NCBI RefSeq assembly: GCF_001263355.1 | Contig: NZ_LGYO01000051.1 | Coordinates: forward strand, 9,725 to 51,008 | Length of the DNA: 41,284 bases | DNA from: Acetobacterium bakii | GTDB taxonomy: Bacteria > Bacillota > Clostridia > Eubacteriales > Eubacteriaceae | Direction of reading: 5' to 3' | Shown: one piece after another, positions 23,645-31,211 of the stretch | Numbering within the stretch: position 1 is the stretch's first letter | Layout: every line of letters starts with the position of its first letter | Position numbers and translations under genes: made by a program | The notes under the pieces: model-generated | Told to the model about the DNA's origin: nothing | Databases searched by the model: none | The model's input: only the letters and a program-made list of their open reading frames with translations

Positions 23645-24724
23645 TTATTTATTACATTCTTCATGCGGTCTGTATCCTGCGGCTATGGCTTCTTCTTCGG
23701 TATCAAAATATACTCTGTTTTTCTCCAGCGGCAGGGATGAACAGGTTACAGTATGATAAACATGCGAATTAATATTCCCAATATAACTGCCCGTATCAGC
23801 AGTGGTTGCGGTATTTTCTTGTTGAACCACCTTTTGCGTATTTGCCGTTGATGTATCATTCCCTGCTTTTTGAGTTTTTACAGAAAGGTTTGTCCCATCA
23901 CTTTCGATCACAACGGTACCATTATTATCGGTTCGGTAAAGTTCTACTCCTGCTAATTTGGCCATGGTCTCTTCATGAGGATGACCGTAGTCATTGTCCG
24001 CACCGAGTTGGATCACACCGATTTTTGGTGCGACCGCCTTTAAAAATGCATCTGATAAAGAACTTGAACTCCCATGATGAGGGATTTTTAAAACATCTGC
24101 TTTCAAGTCAATGCCCAGTGCCAGCATTTCTTTTTCTGCATTTTCTTCTGCGTCACCGGTAAAAACAAAAGATGTGTTCCCATAAGCGAGTTTGATGGCT
24201 ACTGAATAATCATTTAAACTATTGTAACTTTCAGCGTTAGGACCAATGATTGTAAATTGTGAATCTCCCAAGTCATTGGTTTCCCCCACAACCGGGGTTG
24301 TGATTTTCAAGCCCTTATTTTTAATGGCTAACAGCAAATCTTCATAGGTCTTTGTTGTATGGCCGACCTTCGGCATGATTATTTTTTTCACTTCAAAATT
24401 GTTTATAACCACATCCAGTCCCCCGATGTGATCGGCATGCGGATGGGTACCAATGACATAATCCAGGGTTTGTACCCCTTGATCTTTTAAATAGTTTACA
24501 ACCGTTTCCCCATATTGATTATCACCGGCATCAATGAGCATAGTGCTCTCACCTTGCTGAATCAGAATGGCATCACCCTGCCCCACATCAATAAAGTGTA
24601 CTTTCATTGTGCCATTAACAACTGTTGCTTTCTTGGTTTCTGTATTTAAAGATGAACTATTAGTTGTGCACCCGGTCAGAAAAACAAATACCAGCAGTAA
24701 CATTACAAATAATGTTTTTTTCAT
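23645..24724 (-). CDS. Secreted MBL-fold (ComEC C-terminal-like) lipoprotein
   Basis: 359 aa from the ATG at 24724 (GAGGAGAGA upstream). N-terminal lipoprotein signal with LTGC at residues 16-19. Residues about 40-290 are a metallo-beta-lactamase fold like the C-terminal domain of ComEC: VHFIDVGQGDAILIQ, THPHADHIGG (the metal-binding HxHxDH), FTGDAEENAEKEML and IPHHGSSSSLSDAF. After a Thr/Gln-rich linker the end (VYHTVTCSSLPLEKNRVYFD, then EEAIAAGYRPHEEC) is a small Ada-like/metal-binding C-x-H type module. Such proteins are extracellular phosphodiesterases or nucleases; DNA is the most likely substrate by analogy with ComEC, but this is unproven. Confidence 0.88.
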   Translation of the reverse strand: MKKTLFVMLLLVFVFLTGCTTNSSSLNTETKKATVVNGTMKVHFIDVGQGDAILIQQGESTMLIDAGDNQYGETVVNYLKDQGVQTLDYVIGTHPHADHIGGLDVVINNFEVKKIIMPKVGHTTKTYEDLLLAIKNKGLKITTPVVGETNDLGDSQFTIIGPNAESYNSLNDYSVAIKLAYGNTSFVFTGDAEENAEKEMLALGIDLKADVLKIPHHGSSSSLSDAFLKAVAPKIGVIQLGADNDYGHPHEETMAKLAGVELYRTDNNGTVVIESDGTNLSVKTQKAGNDTSTANTQKVVQQENTATTADTGSYIGNINSHVYHTVTCSSLPLEKNRVYFDTEEEAIAAGYRPHEECNK

Positions 24725-24994
24725 ATTCTCTCCTCGTTTATTTATTTCGACCAAATTCACTATTGTTAGAACTGTTTTTTTTTTAATTAAATAGCGTGTC
24801 TAAACATGTAAAGCCCATTTTTGGAAATAAAAATCATATCCATAACTGCACCCGTTCAATATTATTAATGTATCAATGGAATGATTATATATCATCAGTT
24901 TCATTCCTTCAAGTAAATGCAATACTCCATAATACAATGTTTTAATTATTTTAGAATCTCGGTCTGTTAGTTAAAACCCGTGCACAAACCTTCA

Positions 24995-25135
24995 TTGGAC
25001 GGTATGGTACACCGCATTAAGCGCGAAAGGTTTTCGGCAGCCGAAAAAGGGTGTTTGGGAAAAAGTTGGTTGTTCGCTACCATTATTATCAGGCTTGGTC
25101 CTAGCGTTAGCGCGGCCCAAGCCAGTAGAGAAGAA
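24995..25135 (+). repeat. Structured dispersed repeat, copy D (degraded)
   Basis: It keeps GGTATGGTACACCGC, GCGCGAAAGGTTTTCGGC, a degraded GGGAAAAAGTTGG segment and the CTTGG..CCTAGCG/GCGCGGCCCAAG hairpin. It lacks the G-tract, the GCCGCTCGC core and the terminator hairpin. Unlike most copies it is not directly behind a leftward gene. The rest of 24761-25259 shows only AT-rich DNA. Confidence 0.6.
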
Positions 25136-25259
25136 AAGAACATAATTCAGTGAAACTGATTATTCTTTCAAATATGGGTCATTGTTTTTCACTATCACTC
25201 ATATTATGAATTTATTAATATTTAAGCTTCCCATATTATACTTTTGAAGAGGTGTTAAG

Positions 25260-25571
25260 ATGAAAAAATATTTTTTAGAAGTTAAAACCATTAAATATCA
25301 AGACCTGGTATTCCCAACAGCCATCATATTTAATCAAAAATCTTATCTAATTAGCGAGATATTAACGGAACAAAATAACGTGGTTTTTGATGGCGGCGGT
25401 ATTGGTACAAAATATTCAGTTATGATAGGTAAAAAAGAAATCGTTCTTTTTCAAGACAAGCATTCCATGAAATGGCACATCTATAAGGAATATTCAAATC
25501 CGGTACACTATAAAATTGACAATGATGATCTGGTAGAAATCATTGTCAAAGATTTTGATTATTTGACGTAA
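25260..25571 (+). CDS. Hypothetical protein, 103 aa
   Basis: Not recognised. Small beta-rich soluble protein (MKKYFLEVKTIKYQDLVFPT, then GGGIGTKYSVMIGKKEIVLF). Strong ribosome site GAAGAGGTG and a TATACT box at about 25237. Convergent with the AP2-domain gene, 14 bp between stops. Confidence 0.65.
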   Translation: MKKYFLEVKTIKYQDLVFPTAIIFNQKSYLISEILTEQNNVVFDGGGIGTKYSVMIGKKEIVLFQDKHSMKWHIYKEYSNPVHYKIDNDDLVEIIVKDFDYLT

Positions 25572-25585
25572 TTCATTTTGCATCT

Positions 25586-26185
25586 TTAATCTCTGTTTTT
25601 TTCAATCACTGGCTTATAATATTTTTCTTCTGCATCTTTCCGCAATTTAATTGCCTTCTCCAAATTGGAATCTAAACCTAAATAAATCCTCTTGCCATTA
25701 ACGGTTATATTTGCTATCCATTTATTTGCTTGAGTATTCCAGCTTACACCTCTGCAACCGGAAATGTTGGTTGTCGCTATTTTGAAGTTTTTTTTCCGTT
25801 CATACAGGATGTTTGCTTTTTTCTCTAATTTTAGACAACCACAACTTTGAACTGCACCACGTCGAAGAGCTACACCTTGAATAACTTTTTCAGTACCACA
25901 ATCACAACGGCATAGCCATTGTGCATTCTTGTATTTATCAAGACCAGCCGGTGCAATTACCATTAAACGGCCAAATCTTTCACCTAATATATTTACTGCT
26001 CTATTCGTTATGCAGCCGCAATCCGTTTTTTTACCACCGGTTAAAAGATAACCTCTTGTTATAATAATATTCCCACAATCGCATTGGCAGCGCCATGCGA
26101 GGTGAGGATCTTTCCCTATTTTTTCAGTCTCCTCTATTGCAACAAGTTGTCCAAAGCGTTGCCCTTTATAAATATTATTTTTCAT
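25586..26185 (-). CDS. AP2-domain protein with paired CDCG zinc knuckles
   Basis: 199 aa. Two repeats of a cysteine motif in the first 120 residues: WRCQCDCGN with DCGCI, and WLCRCDCGT with SCGCL. Each repeat opens with the same G-RFG-L-VI strand (GQRFGQLVAIEE, GERFGRLMVIAP). The C-terminal 60 residues are an AP2/ERF-like DNA-binding domain (SGCRGVSWNTQANKWIANI, then GKRIYLGLDSNLEKAI). In phages and mobile elements this layout is found in HNH homing-endonuclease relatives; here no HNH catalytic core is visible, so it is probably a DNA-binding protein or a nuclease that has lost its catalytic domain. Ribosome site AAGGAG. Confidence 0.8.
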   Translation of the reverse strand: MKNNIYKGQRFGQLVAIEETEKIGKDPHLAWRCQCDCGNIIITRGYLLTGGKKTDCGCITNRAVNILGERFGRLMVIAPAGLDKYKNAQWLCRCDCGTEKVIQGVALRRGAVQSCGCLKLEKKANILYERKKNFKIATTNISGCRGVSWNTQANKWIANITVNGKRIYLGLDSNLEKAIKLRKDAEEKYYKPVIEKNRD

Positions 26186-26269
26186 CTCAAACTCCTTGAA
26201 ATTAATATCTTTCTCAATGATGTGTAATTATAGACTTCAAAATTTAGAAAATCAAGAAAAATCAGCATC

Positions 26270-26308
26270 AAACAAACGGGGCCTTATCTATTTAGGCCCC
26301 GTTTGTTT
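26270..26308. terminator. Strong perfect hairpin terminator
   Basis: Arms 26270-26284 and 26294-26308 form a perfect 15-bp stem (core ACGGGGCCT/AGGCCCCGT) with a 9-nt loop, followed on the plus strand by GTTTTG. It lies 84 bp upstream of the AP2 gene start, so it isolates that gene from leftward transcripts coming through repeat C, or ends a plus-strand transcript. Confidence 0.7.
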
Positions 26309-26479
26309 GTTTTGATTCGCTTCCAATTATTCACTTCAGTTGTGTTTTTTAGCCATGCAATTCTAAAAGTCAAATGTAGATTACCACATTCCAGTGTTTG
26401 GGACAACACCACACGAAAAAATTTTGGTTAGGAAAATATTTATTTGAAACTGCTGACGGCACACTCTAATTAAAATCCC

Positions 26480-26790
26480 GTAAACAACTCACTATGGGGT
26501 GGGTGGGTGTGGTACACTGCAGTTTGTGCGAGCGGTTTTCGGGTAGGCTGTGAGGGGTTGTGTGGGAGTAGTCGGCAGAGCAACGCCGGCGGAACCCACG
26601 CTCCCCGTGGATAGCGGCGAACAAAAAAGTAATGGCGCCGCTCGCTCTGCCGTGCGCGGCAGGACGAAGGCAGAGTCATCAAACGTTAGTTTAGCCTTGG
26701 GCCTAGCGGCAGCGTAGCCCAGGGCGCAGGACCTGTAGGCAGTAAAGGCAGGTACGAAAAAAGCCTCGGGCGTTAGCCGGAGGCGTGCTA
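26480..26790 (+). repeat. Structured dispersed repeat, copy C
   Basis: It begins GTAAACAACTCACTATGGGG, then TGGGTGGGTGTGGTACACTG and GTGCGAGCGGTTTTCGGG. The nested hairpin is TGTGGG..CGGC / GCCG..CCCACG, different bases from copies A and B but the same pairing. Core GCCGCTCGCTCTGCC / GGCAGGACGAAGGC at 26638-26671, then a GCCTTGGGC/GCCCAGGGC hairpin, GACCTGTAGGCAGTAAAGGC and the end hairpin GCCTCGGGC-GTTA-GCCGGAGGC. It is about 90 % identical to copy F. On the minus strand it supplies a terminator just after the gene at 26837. Confidence 0.88.
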
Positions 26791-26836
26791 GAACCATTCT
26801 ATTAAGTAATCGTTGAAGAGGTAATAGAAACGACAA

Positions 26837-27628
26837 TTATATTAATTTCAGTAAATCATCAATTGTATAATCTGGCAATTCAACTGGCGGCTTCATTGCT
26901 TTTTCTTGACGTGAAGACAGAAAATCATCTTCATTTTTTGTACCTCTGCAAATGACTATCTCATCCATCTGCTCATAAATTACTTTTGAATGTATATCAG
27001 AATACCGGAATAAAAGTGATATGCATTTTTCTTGCAAATCCTCATCTAAATTACTAAAACGTATAAATAATGTTTGACTTTTGTTAACCGGTAACGCCAT
27101 ATGTGGAAATGCATAATTAAATTCTCCGTTTATCGTCATTATTAAATTAACCGCATTTCCGGCCCCTACATTGGATAAGGTATATTCAATAAGATAATGC
27201 TCTCTTTTATTTCTCAATATTTTGATAACCTTATCCTCAGTTACATCCCAATAAGATGGTAATTCATAGCAAGACTTAATCTTATTGGTAGTTAAATCAA
27301 CTGCGATATACATTTCTTTTAAATCTGAAGAATGGTCTATTGTATCCCTTGCCTCACAAGGTTTATAACAGGCCTGTAGGTATGGTTTAATGGAAAGAAT
27401 GCGATCTTTGAGGATTTGCACTTTTGAATGATTAATGGACATCACGACAGCGACTAGTGTTGCAAAGCCACCAAATATTGAACCGTAAAAAGATAAAATA
27501 CCCGTTGCATCGATTGTACTAGTGCCTATATTTTCTTGAAAATATAGGCATGGCAACAGAATAACGAACACAGTGAAGATGAAAATTATAAAAGTTGTAT
27601 AATCATCGTTTAAACCATTTTTCTTCAT
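26837..27628 (-). CDS. Membrane protein with N-terminal two-TM anchor, downstream of type I R-M
   Basis: 263 aa. Two membrane segments (FIIFIFTVFVILLPCLYF, about 13-30, and ILSFYGSIFGGFATLVAVVM, about 44-63), then NHSKVQILKDRILSIKPYL and a beta-rich soluble domain of about 170 residues. Not recognised. Its layout parallels the protein at 16184-16978. It follows the gene at 27685 by 56 bp on the same strand, at the 3' end of the hsdRMS run. A weak ribosome site (GGAAATGAG) suggests translational dependence on upstream genes. Confidence 0.65.
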   Translation of the reverse strand: MKKNGLNDDYTTFIIFIFTVFVILLPCLYFQENIGTSTIDATGILSFYGSIFGGFATLVAVVMSINHSKVQILKDRILSIKPYLQACYKPCEARDTIDHSSDLKEMYIAVDLTTNKIKSCYELPSYWDVTEDKVIKILRNKREHYLIEYTLSNVGAGNAVNLIMTINGEFNYAFPHMALPVNKSQTLFIRFSNLDEDLQEKCISLLFRYSDIHSKVIYEQMDEIVICRGTKNEDDFLSSRQEKAMKPPVELPDYTIDDLLKLI

Positions 27629-27684
27629 AAAACACTCATTTCCAATAATTTTGTTTGAATTTCAAAACAACAAGCAGCTCGGTG

Positions 27685-28269
27685 CTAATTTGCCGCCTGG
27701 AGCAAGAATGGCGCAACAGCAATAAATACATCAACACCCTTATCAGCAATGAATTTAATAACATTCCCGACTTTTGATTTAATACCACTTTTATCTTTTT
27801 TGCTTTTCATTCCTTCAATGATTAACAGCATTTCCTCGAGTTTTTGACGACCTTCATCATCGATTATTTCTTCTGGTAACTGGTTGATACTCTCAAGAGT
27901 TTGATTGATGGTTAAGTTAACAGAAGCCAAAGAAGAGGAAATCGCCGTTGATTTATTGGTGTTATTATTGTTGATCGTTATCTGGTTTTTTAGCTCCAGC
28001 ATTCTTAACTCATCACTTCTGAGCTTGTCTTCACGCTGAAGGTCTAATTTATAGTTTATGAGGATTGATTTTAATTTCTCTAAATCCTGTGTGTATGCAT
28101 GAATCGATGGATCTAAATCCCTGATTAGACTAAACTCTTCTAATCCATTTTCGATGTTTGGGATTTCATTTCCAAAAGCATACACTATTTCATAAATTAG
28201 TTTCCCTTGGGCTCCGTCAGTGGTATCACATCTTTCTATATAACTTTCAATAAATGTTATTTTGTCCAT
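27685..28269 (-). CDS. Unknown helical protein downstream of hsdS
   Basis: 194 aa, ribosome site AAAGGAGAAAT, 55 bp after hsdS. N-terminal 90 residues are helical and acidic; a low-complexity NQITINNNNTNKS hinge follows. The end has NQLPEEIIDDEGRQKLEEML, a Lys-rich loop and a hydrophobic tail (IKFIADKGVDVFIAVAPFLL). This C-terminal arrangement recurs in small proteins next to restriction and abortive-infection genes. I do not recognise a named family. A helper or guard protein for the R-M system, or an independent abortive-infection gene, are both possible. Confidence 0.6.
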   Translation of the reverse strand: MDKITFIESYIERCDTTDGAQGKLIYEIVYAFGNEIPNIENGLEEFSLIRDLDPSIHAYTQDLEKLKSILINYKLDLQREDKLRSDELRMLELKNQITINNNNTNKSTAISSSLASVNLTINQTLESINQLPEEIIDDEGRQKLEEMLLIIEGMKSKKDKSGIKSKVGNVIKFIADKGVDVFIAVAPFLLQAAN

Positions 28270-28324
28270 ATTTCTCCTTTCAAACGACTTACAATGAAAA
28301 TTTAATAGCCCTCTTTCCAGTTAG

Positions 28325-29578
28325 TTATTTCAGCCTGATTTGACCATTCATTAGCATGGGCAAGAGCCAATCACGTAGTTTTTTCAATTCTTGATTTTCT
28401 TGCGTCGTTTTCATAATCTTTATAAATAATGGTGCCACTTTCTTTTCATACTGTACAATAATTTCTTCATGCGGTAAAACAATCCGGCTTTGTTCTAAAT
28501 GATCGCTGGTTATATGACCCATTGTAGTTTTTCGAGCTTCGGCCATTTTTATAAATTTTCCTACATACGATGCCAGTTGTTCATAAACATAATTTTTTGT
28601 ATAAGGTTCTTTCGGTGTGATTCTAAAAATATGCTGATTTAAAGCAGCAGTCTGTCCCGCCCATAATTGAACTTCAAGAGTTGCTGACCATGAAAACAAT
28701 ATATCACCACAACGGATTTTTATTTTCTCTGGTATATTTACAGTTACCGTTTCCGTGTCTTCTGTAATACCCCTGTGCATTTCTTTTATCTTGATTACTG
28801 GTAACGTGTCTTCATCTTCACTTGGTCTATATTTTTGACATGCGATGCCATTAGTAAATGTAGCAATTGTATAGAGATTACCGACATTCCAATGCATCGG
28901 TATTTTTATTTTTAATTGTTCATTCCAAACCATCTCACCATCAGATGAACGATAAGGTTTACCTTTATCATCTGGGAAATCGAATTGTAGAAACCAATAA
29001 TCATAGATAGTTTTTGTCATTTTTTCCAGTTCGGAAATAATGCAATTGTTAACATCTATTTTTTTATCGATGTTACGCAATAGTATTGCTATTTTTTCCT
29101 GCTCATCCCTTTCAGGTATAAGTACATCAACATCATATATACGTTCTGGGGAAGTATGCTTGACCTTTGTACCAGAAGATGTATCACGTATCTGTTTTCT
29201 TACAGATTTTGTCATAAATAAGTAATATATATATACCTGATCTACAATATCTTCATTACATGAAATAAGACCAATTCTCTGGTTATGTAAATAAATACCG
29301 GCTTCAGGTATAATTGCTGTACTGCCAAGCAAACCTTCTGCTTGCTCGGTCATCGCAATTATAAGTTCACCAACAGTACATAAATATTCTTTTGGGAAAG
29401 AAGCTGCATAGTATTTTTCTTTACCAATAATTCTTTTAAAGCTACCGTTTTCATAAAAATTTCCCGGTGTAAGAACAATATATTTACCTTCAGTGGTAAA
29501 ATACTTACCCTGAAATGGAAACCCATGTTTAACCGTCAAAAAATCTCCGATTTTATACTTTTTAAAGTTATTCTTCAT
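28325..29578 (-). CDS. hsdS: Type I restriction-modification specificity subunit HsdS
   Basis: 417 aa with two target-recognition domains, each followed by a conserved helical spacer. TRD1 spans about 1-150 with the spacer DVLIPERDEQEKIAILLRNI and on to DKKIDVNN. TRD2 spans about 205-370 with the spacer ending in LRDWLLPMLMNGQIRLK, the usual C-terminal end of HsdS. It recognises both halves of the bipartite DNA target for HsdM and HsdR. It overlaps hsdM by 11 bp (translational coupling). No truncation and no inverted partial hsdS copy is visible nearby, so phase-variable shuffling is not indicated. Confidence 0.92.
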   Translation of the reverse strand: MKNNFKKYKIGDFLTVKHGFPFQGKYFTTEGKYIVLTPGNFYENGSFKRIIGKEKYYAASFPKEYLCTVGELIIAMTEQAEGLLGSTAIIPEAGIYLHNQRIGLISCNEDIVDQVYIYYLFMTKSVRKQIRDTSSGTKVKHTSPERIYDVDVLIPERDEQEKIAILLRNIDKKIDVNNCIISELEKMTKTIYDYWFLQFDFPDDKGKPYRSSDGEMVWNEQLKIKIPMHWNVGNLYTIATFTNGIACQKYRPSEDEDTLPVIKIKEMHRGITEDTETVTVNIPEKIKIRCGDILFSWSATLEVQLWAGQTAALNQHIFRITPKEPYTKNYVYEQLASYVGKFIKMAEARKTTMGHITSDHLEQSRIVLPHEEIIVQYEKKVAPLFIKIMKTTQENQELKKLRDWLLPMLMNGQIRLK

Positions 29579-31211
29579 ACTTTACCCGTCTAAACTGTTC
29601 CTGTAAAGTTGTTTCCAACTTTTGCCCCTCTGCAAAGAAAGCATTTAAGCGTTCCATGTAATCATTCATTTTCAAATCAAATTCTTCTTGTGTCAATTCA
29701 AAGTATTCAATTTTTACATCAAAGTATTGACCAGCTGAGAAAGAAACCTTCTTAGCTTCAATATCAGCGTAATCCAGCACAACGCAAAAATCATCCACCG
29801 GTTCAACCGTATTAAAAGTATTTATAATACTACGTATTTCATCAGTACTCAACACTGTTTTCTGATTTTTGCCATCTTCTCTAACCTTGGTTCCGAGCTT
29901 TGAAGCATCCATCAAAATAATCTGCCCCTCTTTATTCTCACAATCAAGAAATAGTATTGAAACATTCGTACCCGTGGTGGCGAAAATATTTGAAGGCATG
30001 GAAACAACACCCCGCAGCATCCGATTATCGACAATATACTGGCGAATCTTCTTGGGGATGCCAGTACCTGCTGTTAAAAAACCAGTCGGCACAACAATCG
30101 CTGCTTTTCCCTTTTCTTTATTTAAAGAATAGATGATGTGCTGCAGAAACATCAGATAAATCGCCATACCATTCTTGTCCTTGTTGGGGATATTTGGCAC
30201 CCCAGCAAAAAAACGTTTCTGATACTTCTCTCCGGCAAGGGTGTCACGGTTATCACTGAAATCCACCTTAAAAGGCGGATTGGATACAATATAATCAAAA
30301 GTCATCAGCCCATCTTTTTTTGCATTGAGGTGTCTGGGATTGATCAGAGTATCGTCGTGCACCACATTAGGTAATGAGTGAACAAGATTATTTAAAATTA
30401 AATTCAAACGCAGAAATTCATTGGATTTCTGTGATATATCCTGAGTGAAAATGGTACAGTTTTGTTCCCCTATTTCATGGGCAAGCGCCAAAACCAATGT
30501 ACCAGAACCAGCCGCTGGATCGTAAACAGTCACATTCTGCACCTCTTCTGGTACCATAATTCTGGCTATAATTCTGGCTATCGAATGTGGCGTGTAATAC
30601 TCGGCATATTTGCCGAAATCCTTATTATAGTCCTTAACGAGATATTCAAAAATGTCCGCAAAAAAATCATATTTCTGGCTAAATACACTATCAAAGCTGC
30701 AGTTTGCCAACTTGTCAATAATAGCCCGACAGAAGCTGTCCTTTTTTTCTTGTTCAATGACAAACTGTGAAAGACTATCAAACAGCTTGATCTTTGATTG
30801 CCCACCGGTCTGCACAGAAAAAATATCGATATTATAATTTGCAATATCGATTAGCGTCTCATCAAAAAGGGTATGAAAACCCTCATCATTCATATGTCTA
30901 AACAAATAGCTGATGTAGTGATCTTTTTTTAATAATGCCGTTGCACCGCCAAAATCTATCAACATCATTTCGTAATCATCATCTGGCATTTCCAGCATGG
31001 CTGCTTCAACTTCAACAGCCGTCAATTTTGAAAAACGAGGTTCAATTTGTCTTGCCTCGTGGATAAACTTATCATTTAAAAATTTATAGAGAAAAACCTC
31101 CGTAATAATTTTATACTCGCTGCTGGCGTTACCGAGACCATAATTTGTACATATGGCCTTGATATCGTCGATCATCGATTTTGTTTGTCCTTTAATGTCT
31201 AACATTTGCAT
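29568..31211 (-). CDS. hsdM: Type I restriction-modification methyltransferase HsdM
   Basis: 547 aa N6-adenine methyltransferase. N-terminal helical HsdM_N domain to about 150. AdoMet motif I is VYDPAAGSGTLVLALA and catalytic motif IV is NPPF in YIVSNPPFKVDF. I place the start at the ATG in TAATG, where the hsdR stop overlaps it; an in-frame TTG four codons upstream is the alternative and sits closer to AAAGGAA. Forms M2S with HsdS and R2M2S with HsdR. Complete, no frameshift seen. Confidence 0.93.
   Translation of the reverse strand: MQMLDIKGQTKSMIDDIKAICTNYGLGNASSEYKIITEVFLYKFLNDKFIHEARQIEPRFSKLTAVEVEAAMLEMPDDDYEMMLIDFGGATALLKKDHYISYLFRHMNDEGFHTLFDETLIDIANYNIDIFSVQTGGQSKIKLFDSLSQFVIEQEKKDSFCRAIIDKLANCSFDSVFSQKYDFFADIFEYLVKDYNKDFGKYAEYYTPHSIARIIARIMVPEEVQNVTVYDPAAGSGTLVLALAHEIGEQNCTIFTQDISQKSNEFLRLNLILNNLVHSLPNVVHDDTLINPRHLNAKKDGLMTFDYIVSNPPFKVDFSDNRDTLAGEKYQKRFFAGVPNIPNKDKNGMAIYLMFLQHIIYSLNKEKGKAAIVVPTGFLTAGTGIPKKIRQYIVDNRMLRGVVSMPSNIFATTGTNVSILFLDCENKEGQIILMDASKLGTKVREDGKNQKTVLSTDEIRSIINTFNTVEPVDDFCVVLDYADIEAKKVSFSAGQYFDVKIEYFELTQEEFDLKMNDYMERLNAFFAEGQKLETTLQEQFRRVKYEE

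Noticed and set aside
26470-26836. Open frames of 70 and 114 codons on the minus strand in repeat copy C, and the similar 163-codon frame at 37913-38404 in copy F
   Set aside because: The similarity between them is due to the shared repeat DNA. Substitutions and indels keep hairpin pairing rather than reading frame, and no ribosome site is present.
28325-29578. Phase-variable hsdS locus
   Set aside because: Only one hsdS is present, with no inverted partial copies or invertase gene in the surrounding sequence.
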